A stretch of 41,155 nt of DNA from Candidatus Heimdallarchaeota archaeon (GTDB lineage Archaea > Asgardarchaeota > Heimdallarchaeia > Heimdallarchaeales > Kariarchaeaceae). The notes under the pieces are model-generated. The model worked only from the letters and a program-made list of their open reading frames with translations, was not told where the DNA came from and did not search any database. A program made the position numbers and the translations under genes. Below, one piece after another: positions 7,635-16,354 of this stretch. The stretch is from positions 1 through 41,155 of the forward strand of contig WAMJ01000147.1 in NCBI GenBank assembly GCA_015522385.1, written 5' to 3'. The first letter of the stretch is position 1; the number at the start of each line of letters is the position of its first letter.

Positions 7635-8355
7635 GATTAAAGTAGTGGTATCCGGTATCAAAGACTCGGGGAATCTTGGAGCTCTCGCACGGTTGTGCGA
7701 CAACTTCGGTGTAGAAGAGCTGATCCTTGTTTCACCTCAATGCGAGATTGATGACATCGCCTACCAGAGAGCGACGAGATCAAGGAGATATCTCGATTCA
7801 GCCCGGATAGTCTCCTCCATTGAGGAATCTCTTGAGCACGTTGATTACCTCCTTGCTTTTACGGGTAAGCCAGGAGCAAAGAGGAAGATCGCAATGAAAC
7901 CTGTACCCTTGTCCAAGGTCTCACACTACATCAGTGACTATGCACAAGGAACGATCGGGTTACTCTTCGGTAACGAGAGTACTGGGTTGACGATGGAAGA
8001 GATATCAAAGTGCGACCTCTCCTGCATCATCCCCACCTACGGGGAAAATCCCATACTCAATATCACCCACTCCGCAGCTGTCGGACTCTACGTGATCAGG
8101 CAGATCTTTGAGGAGGAGGTACAGGACTGGACAGGTTTAAGGTTCCTAAGCTCTGAGGAGAAGCGCACGTTTTTCGAATTCATCGACCGGATGATCGACG
8201 CATCGAGTATACAGGATCATAACAAGAAGTCGACTAAAGTGATCTTCAAGAATGTTTTCAAGAGGGCGAGTGCCTCTCCTAAAGAGATAAAGGGGCTGAT
8301 CGCCATGGCTAGGCAGCTGGCAGAGTCACTCGAAAAGTCCGTGATCAGCGACTGA
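7627..8355 (+). CDS. SPOUT tRNA/rRNA methyltransferase, TrmJ-like
   Basis: 242 residues beginning with GTG at 7627 inside the hemK stop region. Family motifs of the SpoU/TrmH-TrmJ trefoil-knot class: N-terminal SGIKDSGNLGALAR (motif 1), LLFGNESTGL (motif 2) and IIPTYGENPILNITHSAAV (motif 3, forming the knot and SAM site). Archaeal TrmJ makes 2'-O-methylcytidine at tRNA position 32, the best guess here. The C-terminal ~70 residues are a charged helical extension similar in place to the TrmJ tail. It is the last gene of the ksgA operon and overlaps the convergent pus10 gene by 30 bp at the 3' ends. Confidence 0.85.
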   Translation: MIEIKVVVSGIKDSGNLGALARLCDNFGVEELILVSPQCEIDDIAYQRATRSRRYLDSARIVSSIEESLEHVDYLLAFTGKPGAKRKIAMKPVPLSKVSHYISDYAQGTIGLLFGNESTGLTMEEISKCDLSCIIPTYGENPILNITHSAAVGLYVIRQIFEEEVQDWTGLRFLSSEEKRTFFEFIDRMIDASSIQDHNKKSTKVIFKNVFKRASASPKEIKGLIAMARQLAESLEKSVISD

Positions 8356-9546
8356 GAGAACATCTAATTCAGTGCAGACAATTGCCTTCCCTATGACAGA
8401 AGAGATAGAGGGGATGGTACGTCCTGAGTCACCTGAGATGAATTCCTTGATGTACGCACCACCTTGGGCTGTGATCCTCAGCTCTATGCTGTCCCTACTA
8501 TGGGACATGATCTCAACCATGTGAATGGTCTTGTCCCTCACCATGTCCGACCTCCTATGAGCAACCCTCTCAGGAGTACGCTGTTTAAGGGCTATGGGGT
8601 AGGTCATTGAACGTAAGGTATCGATATCCATCTCCGAGACATCAGAAGTGGAGCACAATGCACGGTACACCTTCCTGTCTGAGGAAGATGCAGTCTTGAT
8701 GAGCTTGATCGTCTTTCTGTCACAGAATCTCAGTCCCTCGACCTCTACCTTGCCCGAGGCGTTGATTTCATCCTCTGCTTTTATCAGGTCAAGTGCCCTC
8801 TTCCTGGGGTTCTTGAGCTCCAACACAAATGGTCTTCCAGTACCGAGCATGAGGGCGTCAATGTCCTCACGGCCCGCACCGTGGAAGCTCTCATCTCGTG
8901 CTTTACTCTGCAATAGGAGGGGGGCAGCTACCACACTCTCCACGGATTCCCTGTACTGCAAACCACTGAACTCGCAGGATTCGCATCCCCTTCCCCTGCA
9001 CTTTCCACAGGGCCACTTCGTCTGTGGTATTCCCCTGATCAACTTCCTGTACTTACCTAGAACAAACAGTGGTGTGGGTTCAATGGTATAACGGATCTTC
9101 CCCGATGCCCTACACTCGATGGTGATTCTCAGATCTGGATTGTTGAACTCAACTTCCTTGTTCAATGCCTCGCCGATTCTGAGCCCCAATTCCCGCGATA
9201 CCTCAAACTTAAGGTTCAGTGGTTTAATACCACGGTCGGTGAAGACCGAATCTGCTGTACTGTACTGCTTAGCTATCTTCACACCCACGAGAAATGTATT
9301 GAACTCGTATCCAATCAAGGTGTCTTTTATGGAGTCTACGATATCTATGGTGTTGTTCACAACTCCGTTGCAGAGATCACAGGATTCGGAAGCTCTTGCT
9401 AGCAGTTCCTTTGGAAGTGTCTGAGCATCCCTAAGCGTGATGTCGACACCTGATGACTTCTTCCTACCAAATGCTCTTCCCATGCACCTTGTACACATTG
9501 CATATTCTTCAAGCAGATCTTCCAGTACATTTTCGATCACTGTCAC
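8326..9546 (-). CDS. pus10: tRNA pseudouridine synthase Pus10
   Basis: 406 residues. The N-terminal THUMP-containing part has two zinc-binding CxxC pairs (CTRCMG near 18-21 and CDLC near 56-59) and a further cysteine cluster at CGKCRGRGCESC. The catalytic domain carries FHGAGREDIDALMLGTGRPFVLEL, with the conserved catalytic Asp of the GREDxD motif, followed by KQRTPERVAHRRSD and AQGGAYIKEFISGD near the C-terminus. Archaeal Pus10 makes pseudouridine 55 and 54 in the tRNA T-loop. Start GTG at 9546, only 12 nt after the trmY stop, so it lies in an srp54-trmY-pus10 operon next to the enzyme that methylates its product. Confidence 0.93.
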   Translation of the reverse strand: MTVIENVLEDLLEEYAMCTRCMGRAFGRKKSSGVDITLRDAQTLPKELLARASESCDLCNGVVNNTIDIVDSIKDTLIGYEFNTFLVGVKIAKQYSTADSVFTDRGIKPLNLKFEVSRELGLRIGEALNKEVEFNNPDLRITIECRASGKIRYTIEPTPLFVLGKYRKLIRGIPQTKWPCGKCRGRGCESCEFSGLQYRESVESVVAAPLLLQSKARDESFHGAGREDIDALMLGTGRPFVLELKNPRKRALDLIKAEDEINASGKVEVEGLRFCDRKTIKLIKTASSSDRKVYRALCSTSDVSEMDIDTLRSMTYPIALKQRTPERVAHRRSDMVRDKTIHMVEIMSHSRDSIELRITAQGGAYIKEFISGDSGRTIPSISSVIGKAIVCTELDVLSVADHGLFE

Positions 9547-9558
9547 GATAGACCAGTC

Positions 9559-10080
9559 CTAGTATTCTAGATTAAGCTGCCAAGTTATAAACTGGTTGAT
9601 ATGCTCGAAGGTAGAGGGGAGAGTCTTCGTCACATTCTGCACGATGAATTTAGGGTCGAAAAGCAATACCATTCCATCTGCACAGTCCCCGTCTTCCCTT
9701 GATCCCAGCTTTATCCTCTGCATCTCCCTAATCGATTGCGTGTACTCCCCAAGGTCCCTAAACGACCTAGCTGTGACTCCGGGGGTGCTCTCCTTCCATG
9801 TTTCTGAACTAAGGTTTGATGCTTTGCTCAGCAGAGATGCCGCTGACCTCAGTTGGGGTGAGAGGTAGCGAAGAGATGAACCGTTGAAGCGGAGAACCTT
9901 CACGCTACTCTGGACTATTACAACATCAAGGTTGTTCTCAGATCTGAATCCGTTGCTGATACAGAACCAATTTGTGACAGCTTCGTAGATCTCACTCCAT
10001 CCATCCCTGTCGGAAAGATTCGGGCTGCTCCATTGGGATTTTGTCGGCGGTAAAGTATCAGTGACTATGACGAGGTCCAT
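9559..10080 (-). CDS. trmY: tRNA pseudouridine-54 N1-methyltransferase (TrmY family, divergent C-terminus)
   Basis: 173 residues from ATG 10080, which lies 4 nt after the srp54 stop; a longer frame exists but runs into srp54. The N-terminal two thirds match the TrmY (COG1901) family: start-proximal TDTLPPTK, AVTNWFCISNGFRSENN, VLRFNGSSLRYLSPQLRSAASLL and STPGV. TrmY converts pseudouridine 54 to N1-methylpseudouridine in tRNA. The C-terminal third is hard to align: the usual LGDH-type SAM-binding segment of the trefoil knot is not recognisable, and the protein is about 20-25 residues shorter than typical members. Either this knot is highly divergent or catalysis is altered. The pus10 neighbour makes the substrate, which supports the assignment. 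Confidence 0.78.
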   Translation of the reverse strand: MDLVIVTDTLPPTKSQWSSPNLSDRDGWSEIYEAVTNWFCISNGFRSENNLDVVIVQSSVKVLRFNGSSLRYLSPQLRSAASLLSKASNLSSETWKESTPGVTARSFRDLGEYTQSIREMQRIKLGSREDGDCADGMVLLFDPKFIVQNVTKTLPSTFEHINQFITWQLNLEY

Positions 10081-10084
10081 CGTC

Positions 10085-11440
10085 TCACCCGAAGGGTAGA
10101 CCGAATGGTAGCCCTCCACCGCTCCCACCTCTTCCTCGTCTTTTCGGTTTGTTCATCTGTTTGACCATCTTCTCGGCCATCTTCTTCTGATTAACCAGTT
10201 CCTTGACGTCCTCGACGGTGACACCGCTCCCCCTCGCTATTCGCTCGATTCTCGTCCGATTGAGCTTGACCTCTGCCTCTCTCTCTTTCTTCGTCATCGA
10301 GGAGATAACCACCTTGAATTTCTCCATGTTTTCCTTGCTCATATTGAGCATGTTGTCATCGACCTGATGGGTCATACCCCCTGGAAGCATATCGAGGATC
10401 TTCCTGAAGCCCCCCATCTTGTTCATGGATTCGAACATCATCAGGATGTCGTTGTAGTTCATGTGGCCTTTCATCATTTCCTCGGTCCTGTCTTCTGAGA
10501 GGGCGAGGTTGGCCTTCTTCACCTCTTCGATCAGGGTGTCAAGATCACCCATGCCGAGGATTCGGCCCACGAACTTCTTCGGATTGAACTCCTCGAGGGC
10601 GGTGATGTCCTCCCCTGTACCGATGTACTTTATGGGCACCCCTGCAGCTGCGGAGGCTGATATGGCACCACCTCCCTTGGCCGTACCGTCAAGCTTGGTG
10701 ACGATGATTGATCCGATCTCTGACACTCGCGCGTACTTCTGCGCGCTCTCGAAGACCTGCTTCCCATTGGTCCCGTCCACGACGAAGATCACCTCGTCTG
10801 GCTTGATTTTCTTGGTCAAGTTCTTCATCTCCTTGATGAGTGCATCATCTCCCTTGTGCCTCCCTGCAGTGTCCACTATAATGAGGTTCTTCTGCTGGTT
10901 CCTAAAATGCTTTATACCCTCTTGGGCGATTTTCACAGCGTTCTTCTGCTTGGGGTTGCCAAAGACTTCGACCTCCGCACGTTCACCGAGCTGTACAAGT
11001 TGATCGTAGGCACCAGGTCGCCATGTGTCTGCAGCCACCAAACCTACCCTCCATCCCTCTTTCTTCAGCTTGTAGGCCAACTTTCCTACAGTGGTTGTCT
11101 TACCTGAACCTTGGGAACCGAGCATCATGATGATATTGGTCTTTTTCTTATTCACATTCAGAGGACGGGCTTCTCCTCCCATGATTCTCGTCAGCTCTTC
11201 ATATACGATGTTGATGACCGCTTTCTTACGGTCTATCCCAGGTGGAAGCTCCTCAGTTAGTGACCTCTGCTCAAGATTGTTGACAACGACGGAGGCGACT
11301 GCTATGTCGATATCCGCATCAAGGAGTGCCCTGAAAATGTCGTTCTTGAGCTCAAGAACTAGCTCCTTATCAAGGGGTCCTCTTCTGACGAATTTCTCGA
11401 TAGCTGAATGGATAGACTTACCCAGACGTCTTAGTACCAC
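10085..11440 (-). CDS. srp54: Signal recognition particle 54 kDa protein
   Basis: 451 residues with the NG-M layout. N domain about 1-90; G domain with G1 LGSQGSGKTTT (108-117), DTAGRHKGD (G3), TKLDGTAKGGG (G4 area) and a GTGEDI closing segment; then the methionine-rich M domain containing FRKILDMLPGGM and the helix-turn-helix that binds SRP RNA (RTRIERIARGSGVTVEDV). The tail ends in a Gly-rich RGRGGSGGG stretch. It recognises signal sequences on ribosomes and docks with FtsY. The start is GTG 11440; a TATA-like CTTTTTATTA (minus strand, 11459-11470) is about 25 nt upstream. First gene of an srp54-trmY-pus10 operon. A palindrome overlaps the start codon. Confidence 0.96.
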   Translation of the reverse strand: MVLRRLGKSIHSAIEKFVRRGPLDKELVLELKNDIFRALLDADIDIAVASVVVNNLEQRSLTEELPPGIDRKKAVINIVYEELTRIMGGEARPLNVNKKKTNIIMMLGSQGSGKTTTVGKLAYKLKKEGWRVGLVAADTWRPGAYDQLVQLGERAEVEVFGNPKQKNAVKIAQEGIKHFRNQQKNLIIVDTAGRHKGDDALIKEMKNLTKKIKPDEVIFVVDGTNGKQVFESAQKYARVSEIGSIIVTKLDGTAKGGGAISASAAAGVPIKYIGTGEDITALEEFNPKKFVGRILGMGDLDTLIEEVKKANLALSEDRTEEMMKGHMNYNDILMMFESMNKMGGFRKILDMLPGGMTHQVDDNMLNMSKENMEKFKVVISSMTKKEREAEVKLNRTRIERIARGSGVTVEDVKELVNQKKMAEKMVKQMNKPKRRGRGGSGGGLPFGLPFG

Positions 11441-11453
11441 AGAATACTGTGGT
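11436..11453. promoter_or_regulatory. Palindrome over the srp54 start codon
   Basis: ACCACAG-AATA-CTGTGGT, a perfect 7-bp inverted repeat that contains the GTG start (11438-11440) and lies just downstream of the TATA box. It could be an operator that blocks transcription initiation or an RNA hairpin at the 5' end of the message. Confidence 0.4.
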
Positions 11454-11486
11454 CAACTCGTAATAAAAAGTCTATTCATGATTTCC

Positions 11487-12659
11487 TCAGATTACTTGCA
11501 GTGATTTTCCGACCTTCTCGAACTTCTGCAGTGCAAAGTCCAGATCTTCGGTTGAGTGTGCAGCAGAGAGCATAACCCTGATCCTTGCCATACCTTTTGG
11601 TACAGTTGGGAATCCTATTGACATGGCGAAAATGTCCTCCTTGAACAACTCCTTTGAGAAATCCTTTGAAAGCTTCGCCTCACCCAGCATCACGGGTGTA
11701 ATAGGTGTCTGTGTCTTGCCGGTATCGAATCCAAGGTCTCTCATTCCCTGCTGGAAGTAATCCGCATTCTTCCACAGCTTCCTGACAAGGGAGTCGTCCT
11801 CCATGAGAATACGGACAGATGCAATCGCTGCCGCAACATCAGGGATAGTTGTTGCCGAAGAGAAGAGGAAGGGTCTAGCTTTCTGAGCCAAGTACTCTGT
11901 GAGAAGCTTGGTCCCAGCGACGTATCCTCCTACCACTCCCATAGCCTTCGAGAGAGTACCCACGTCGATGTCAACGTCGTGGTGAGAGAGCTTGAAGTGG
12001 TTGACTATTCCCCTACCGTGATCTCCAAGAACTCCCTCACCATGTGCATCATCGACCATTAAGATGGCGTCATGCTCCTTGGCTATCTTTGCTATCTCGT
12101 CAAGTGGTGCGATGTCACCGTCCATGCTGAAAACACCGTCAGTGATGATGAGCTTACGTCCAAACTCTTTCCCCTCTTCCAGTTTAGAATTGAGGTCGTT
12201 GACGTCATTATGCTCGTAGATGAACCGCTTGCTCTTGGTCAGGCGTACACCGTCGATGATAGAAGCGTGGTTCAAAGAATCAGTGAAGATGGCGTCAGCC
12301 CCTATCTGTGGGATCACTGCTTGGTTCGTCACAAATCCTGACTGCAGACCTATGGTTGCCTCTACCTGCTTGAACTCGGCGAGAGTATCTTCGAGGATCT
12401 TGTGCAGCTCCATGGTTCCTGCGATTGTCCTCACCGCTCCTGGTCCAACTCCGTACTTGTCTATCGCTTCCTTTGCTGCTTGAGCGATCCGCTTATCATC
12501 GGCCAGTCCGAGGTAGTTGTTCGAGCACATGTTGAGAACCCTCTTCCCCTCTATCTTCAACCAAGCGTCCTGTGGGGACTCGATAGTTCTGATGTTGTTA
12601 TACAGGCCGACATCCTCAAGACGATTCAGCTCCTCTTGCATAAATGTAAGTTTGCTCAT
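11487..12659 (-). CDS. kbl: 2-amino-3-ketobutyrate CoA ligase (glycine C-acetyltransferase)
   Basis: 390 residues from ATG 12659; this start has a TATA-like CATAAATT centred 26 nt upstream, whereas the longer frame does not. PLP enzyme of the alpha-oxoamine synthase family: [12 protein letters not shown] near the N-terminus, SFNH-equivalent [35 protein letters not shown] (Asp binding the PLP nitrogen), [10 protein letters not shown] with the Schiff-base lysine and GYVAGTK. It catalyses CoA-dependent cleavage of 2-amino-3-ketobutyrate to glycine and acetyl-CoA in threonine breakdown. 8-Amino-7-oxononanoate synthase (biotin) is the close alternative, but no biotin gene is nearby. Overall pattern [23 protein letters not shown] N-terminus is typical of KBL. 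Confidence 0.85.
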   Translation of the reverse strand: MSKLTFMQEELNRLEDVGLYNNIRTIESPQDAWLKIEGKRVLNMCSNNYLGLADDKRIAQAAKEAIDKYGVGPGAVRTIAGTMELHKILEDTLAEFKQVEATIGLQSGFVTNQAVIPQIGADAIFTDSLNHASIIDGVRLTKSKRFIYEHNDVNDLNSKLEEGKEFGRKLIITDGVFSMDGDIAPLDEIAKIAKEHDAILMVDDAHGEGVLGDHGRGIVNHFKLSHHDVDIDVGTLSKAMGVVGGYVAGTKLLTEYLAQKARPFLFSSATTIPDVAAAIASVRILMEDDSLVRKLWKNADYFQQGMRDLGFDTGKTQTPITPVMLGEAKLSKDFSKELFKEDIFAMSIGFPTVPKGMARIRVMLSAAHSTEDLDFALQKFEKVGKSLQVI

Positions 12660-12713
12660 TGGTCGTTCAGTTGCTATGACGAATTTATGGCTTACCACGT
12701 GTCCTCGTCTTAT

Positions 12714-13943
12714 TTATCTGTCTCTGTTGACTGTCTCACCAGCGGGTATCATTGTTCCTGTACTTAGCTTGAGTCCGGGTAGTAAGCTGACATTGATCCC
12801 TGTCTTCACCCCATCGCCCATGATTACACCTAGTTTTCTACGGCCGCTGCTGATCCGTTTTCCCTTGACGGTGACCTTAATGTCCGCTCCATCGTGTCTA
12901 AGATTCGCGGTTTTAGTTCCCGCCCCTAGATTACACTTAGTACCGAGGATTGAGTCACCAACGTAAGAAAGGTGACCTGCGTGAGTTCCGTGGTAAAAAA
13001 TGCTGTTCTTCACCTCGCAGGCATTTCCTACCCTTGTGTCTCGTCCAAGGTAGGTACCAGAGCGGATGTAGCAATTCGGTCCCACATCCGCACCTGAATC
13101 TATGTACACTGGACCCTCGATGTATACACCCGACCGTACCCTCGCGCCACTTGCCACATGCACACTGCCTCGCAGCACTGCCCCTTTTTCAACCTCCCCT
13201 ATGATCTCAAATCCTCCTGACTCCCTCTTCATATAGTACGTATTTGCTTCAAGCAGGTGCCATGGATAACCTATGTCAAACCACCTCTCCTCCATCCTGA
13301 CAACCTCGATCTTTGCCCCCTTCTTTAGGAGCTCGTTTAGTACCCAGACAATTTCGTACTCACCCTTTGGTGATCGCTCTATTTCGAAGAACTTGTCTTT
13401 TGTCTTCTTTGAGAAGAAGTACATTCCTGCGTTGATCAATGGGTTGCTCTTCTCCTCTAGAAAATTTGGCTTCTCTAGGAGTTCTTTGAGGTACTCTCCC
13501 TCTTGGATGAGCACGCCGTAGAGGCACGGATCCTCTACCTCCGCTCCCACCATCACCGCCGCGGTGTCTTTCCCGCGGTTCCTAAACCTCAGTGATGCCT
13601 TCTCCATGACCTCCTGTGTGATCATCACGTCAGCGTTTAGGACAACGAAGTCGTCGTTGATTGACTCCAATGCCATTCTAGCCGCGTGTCCAGTACCGAG
13701 TGGTTCCTTCTGATCAATGAATTCAATCTCGAGATCGAGGTTCATATCGGCAACTGCTTGCATGACCAAGTCCTTCATGGAGTGGACGACAATCTTTGCT
13801 GCAGATATTCCTATCTCTGTAAGCGTGCTGAGTGTACGCTGTAGTATAGATTGTCCAGCAACCTCTAGTAGCGGTTTTGGACGGTTGTCGGTCAGGGGAC
13901 TCAATCGCGTTCCCAGACCAGCTGCAAGTATTACGGCCTCCAC
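12714..13943 (-). CDS. Bifunctional sugar-1-phosphate nucleotidylyltransferase/acetyltransferase (GlmU-like)
   Basis: 409 residues. The N-terminal domain (about 1-230) starts with AVILAAGLGTRLSPLTDNRPKPLL, the nucleotidyl-transferase signature, and has LNADVMI for the metal site and an EKPNFLEEKSN sugar-binding segment. From about 245 to the end there is a left-handed beta-helix of hexapeptide repeats (for example GSVHVASGARVRSGVYIEGP and later GNACEVKNS), ending in the GAGTKTANLRHD type motif seen in acetyltransferases. Archaeal members make UDP-GlcNAc or dTDP-Glc from hexose or amino-sugar phosphates, feeding glycan and glycolipid synthesis. The start is GTG 13943, with TATA-like AATTATAC 24 nt upstream. 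kbl lies downstream but has its own TATA box. Confidence 0.88.
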   Translation of the reverse strand: MEAVILAAGLGTRLSPLTDNRPKPLLEVAGQSILQRTLSTLTEIGISAAKIVVHSMKDLVMQAVADMNLDLEIEFIDQKEPLGTGHAARMALESINDDFVVLNADVMITQEVMEKASLRFRNRGKDTAAVMVGAEVEDPCLYGVLIQEGEYLKELLEKPNFLEEKSNPLINAGMYFFSKKTKDKFFEIERSPKGEYEIVWVLNELLKKGAKIEVVRMEERWFDIGYPWHLLEANTYYMKRESGGFEIIGEVEKGAVLRGSVHVASGARVRSGVYIEGPVYIDSGADVGPNCYIRSGTYLGRDTRVGNACEVKNSIFYHGTHAGHLSYVGDSILGTKCNLGAGTKTANLRHDGADIKVTVKGKRISSGRRKLGVIMGDGVKTGINVSLLPGLKLSTGTMIPAGETVNRDR

Positions 13944-14090
13944 ATGCTGTCTCCACGGAGGTGGTATAATTGGCTTCCTGAACGATCGGATTTATCGATT
14001 CATTTTTAACTCCCGGGTTGTGAAAAAGTTTAGAGCTGTCTGGCTTGATCCTGACAAAGATCAATCTGGAAGTTTCGGAAGTGAATAGAA
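13944..14090. promoter_or_regulatory. Divergent promoter region between the nucleotidyltransferase and S15 genes
   Basis: 147 bases. The minus-strand TATA (GTATAAT as read on the plus strand, 13964-13970) serves the nucleotidyltransferase. For S15 a TTTATCG/TTTTTAAC stretch near 13991-14010 is the only TATA-like element, implying an 80-nt leader, unlike most genes here. Confidence 0.35.
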
Positions 14091-14546
14091 ATGGCACGAA
14101 TGCACTCAAGAAAAAGGGGCAAGTCCAAGAGCCACAAGCCCTTTGTCACAGAACCTCCCGCATGGATCGAGATGACACCGAAGGAGGTCGAGGATATGGT
14201 CACTACCCTCTACAGGAAGGGTACCCCCATGGCACAGATCGGAGCTGTCCTCAGGGATCAGCACGGAGTTCCCTCCGTCAAGCTTATCTGTGGTAAGAAG
14301 GTCTCAACTATCCTCAAGGAGAACGATCTTCTCCCTGAGTACCCCGAGGATCTCATTAATCTTATCAGGAGGGCAATGAACCTCCGCAACCACCTTGCTG
14401 AAAACAAGAAGGACCTCTCCTCCACACATGGACTTAAACGGATCGAGTCCAAGATCTACAGGCTGTCTGCACACTACCGCAAGGTCGGCAGAATCCCATC
14501 TAACTGGAAGTACAGTCCTAAGACCGCGGGTGTCCTTGTTAGGTAA
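14091..14546 (+). CDS. rps15: Archaeal 30S ribosomal protein S15
   Basis: 151 residues, the archaeal/eukaryotic length (bacterial S15 is ~89). N-terminal extension MARMHSRKRGKSKSHKP, then PPAWIEMTPKEVEDMV and the S15 core with the helices carrying GLKRIESKIYRLSAHYRKVGR and a YSPKTA end. It binds 16S rRNA helices 20-22 in the platform. In many archaea the gene is followed by a RecJ-like gene, as here. Confidence 0.97.
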   Translation: MARMHSRKRGKSKSHKPFVTEPPAWIEMTPKEVEDMVTTLYRKGTPMAQIGAVLRDQHGVPSVKLICGKKVSTILKENDLLPEYPEDLINLIRRAMNLRNHLAENKKDLSSTHGLKRIESKIYRLSAHYRKVGRIPSNWKYSPKTAGVLVR

Positions 14547-14601
14547 TTCTCCGTAAGTTTAAAGGAAGGTTGTTATTCTCGGTATTTTCTGATACCATTG
14601 G

Positions 14602-15852
14602 TTGAACGTCAAACGAGTCATAGATTACCTCACCCAGAATCAGGGTCCCCTTTACATCCTGTACGAGGACAGGGTAGACGCCTTCCTCTCTGCAGTGACG
14701 CTCGCAAAGATGTGCTCAATCCGGTCTCTCCCCTGCATCTGCCGGGAGCTAGATGACGGAGAGGACAGCTCTGGTATCTACATAACAGAACACGTGACGG
14801 GAGAATTGGACAGTGGATCAATTTACCTGTGTCTCTCAGCAAGAACCACAGACGAGGAGCTTGTAGTAGTAGCCGAGAAGGGTCTTCCCACTCTCGCATA
14901 CCAAGTCGCTTCCGCCTTCCTCGGTGAAGGTCATTCTCTGATTGCCTACCCGCTGATCTCCTCGTACATTTCGGACACCGGAGTAGCTGGTCACAGCGAG
15001 GATTCATCTGTAAAGTCCATCCAGGAAAAGGGGATCGACAACATGGACATCGTGGTTGACCAGCAGTTCATCTTCCCATCTCAGATGGTTCTCACACTAG
15101 GTGAAATACTGGAGTACTCCGTTGAGCCACCTGTGATTCCTCTCCTCGGGAATAGGGAGGAGATTGACAAGTTGATGTACAAACTGGGGATAGAACCTTC
15201 GTCGCGCATCGACGAACTCGATTCGTCCACAAGGAAGGGGATCAACAGCCAGCTAGCCATCATCTCGGCCTCAGACAATAAGAAGTATGACATGCCAGCT
15301 CAGTACATGGCCAATGTCCCCATGCTGTCACGGGAAGAATCATCAGTGAAGTACCTCCCGAGTTTTGCCTCCCTCGTTACTGAGTTCTACCGGTCGGATC
15401 ACAGGAGTGCACTATTCAGCGTCCTTCTTGGCGAACGTGGTCACACTCTCCACCGCTTACTCGAACAGTACCGGGAGAATGTAGTCCGCCCATTAAGGGA
15501 ATACTCCTCAATTGGTGGAATACCCGATGTGTCCAGTCTGTGCCACACGGAGATTGACGGGCTGATCCCCCCTGTTGCCTCCCGACTCCTCGTGATCCTT
15601 AAAGTCAAAGGGAAGATCAGTCCAACCGCCCTTGGGGTAGTCTCTTCGACCGACGAGGAGGGTGAGCGTTTTGTCACATTCATCGAGGGCGAGAACTCCG
15701 TGGTCAGTATGAACCTTATAACCGAGTCCATCCTCCGAGAAAAGGGTCTCATCCCGTTGTATGGAATCTGGGGTACGGTTACCGTATACACCGATACCGT
15801 AGACAATCTCCTCTCATCAATCCGCGAATTCGTGGAACTAAACTTCTCCTGA
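14602..15852 (+). CDS. RecJ/Cdc45-like DHH-family protein lacking catalytic motifs
   Basis: 416 residues from a TTG start 55 nt after S15. It sits where archaea often carry a RecJ-like (GAN/RecJ2) gene. The N-terminus YILYEDRVDAFLSAVTLAKMC (21-41) has the shape of DHH motif I (usually a DxDGxxSAA core) but with the metal-binding residues changed. No DHH/DHN motif is seen in the middle, and the C-terminal DHHA1 signature (GGGH) is replaced. Thus it is probably an inactive paralogue with a structural role, as Cdc45 has in the CMG replication helicase, or as archaeal RecJ1/GAN-type proteins bound to GINS. This rests on position and weak N-terminal resemblance, so confidence in the family is moderate. 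Confidence 0.55.
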   Translation: MNVKRVIDYLTQNQGPLYILYEDRVDAFLSAVTLAKMCSIRSLPCICRELDDGEDSSGIYITEHVTGELDSGSIYLCLSARTTDEELVVVAEKGLPTLAYQVASAFLGEGHSLIAYPLISSYISDTGVAGHSEDSSVKSIQEKGIDNMDIVVDQQFIFPSQMVLTLGEILEYSVEPPVIPLLGNREEIDKLMYKLGIEPSSRIDELDSSTRKGINSQLAIISASDNKKYDMPAQYMANVPMLSREESSVKYLPSFASLVTEFYRSDHRSALFSVLLGERGHTLHRLLEQYRENVVRPLREYSSIGGIPDVSSLCHTEIDGLIPPVASRLLVILKVKGKISPTALGVVSSTDEEGERFVTFIEGENSVVSMNLITESILREKGLIPLYGIWGTVTVYTDTVDNLLSSIREFVELNFS

Positions 15853-15855
15853 TTG

Positions 15856-16275
15856 TTAAAACTTGCTGACGAATTGCTCTGCAACTCTCTCGTAATCTCC
15901 CTCCGATGTGATGACATTATCACCGCTAATCCCGAATCCGTCAAGTATCTTCGATGCGTTGTCAAGGGCGACAATCGGAGATCCCGCGGAGTGGAGGTCG
16001 GAGAGGATGGTCTTCAGGGCCTCGTTTCTACTGAGGTCATCTATTGAGCCCCCACCTATCAACACAGCCCCTGCGAACTCCGATTCGTGAGCCAAAACGG
16101 TCTTGAAATCGAGCGTCATGATGCTACTGCCCTCATCGTCCGACTTGACCGCGCCTGCGACAGATGTTGCAGTGACTACCTCAATGGAATTCTCCTTGAG
16201 AATGACGTCAAAGGTGATGTGGGCCAAGCCCGAGTACCCGCTCGCGGGAACAACCAACAGAACATATTTTTCCAT
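15856..16275 (-). CDS. DJ-1/PfpI-superfamily protein without the usual nucleophile cysteine
   Basis: 139 residues from ATG 16275, supported by a TATA-like GAAATATAGG about 28 nt upstream; the longer frame runs toward argF without support. The fold pattern of DJ-1/PfpI is clear: YVLLVVPASGYSG, VVTATSVAGAVKSDD, EFAGAVLIGGGSIDDL and SPIVALDNASKILDGFGISG, followed by DNVITSEG. In active members the nucleophile elbow reads A-I-C-H/A-G/A-P; here it is A-L-D105-N-A-S, so cysteine is replaced by aspartate. It is likely not a protease, glyoxalase III or deglycase by the normal mechanism. It converges on the RecJ-like gene with a 3-nt gap. Confidence 0.75.
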   Translation of the reverse strand: MEKYVLLVVPASGYSGLAHITFDVILKENSIEVVTATSVAGAVKSDDEGSSIMTLDFKTVLAHESEFAGAVLIGGGSIDDLSRNEALKTILSDLHSAGSPIVALDNASKILDGFGISGDNVITSEGDYERVAEQFVSKF

Positions 16276-16354
16276 ATTGATTCTGCTCGATGCTATCCTA
16301 TATTTCTCTATTCCCGCGCGGGATGGCACTACGCGATAAGTTTGGATGAATTTT

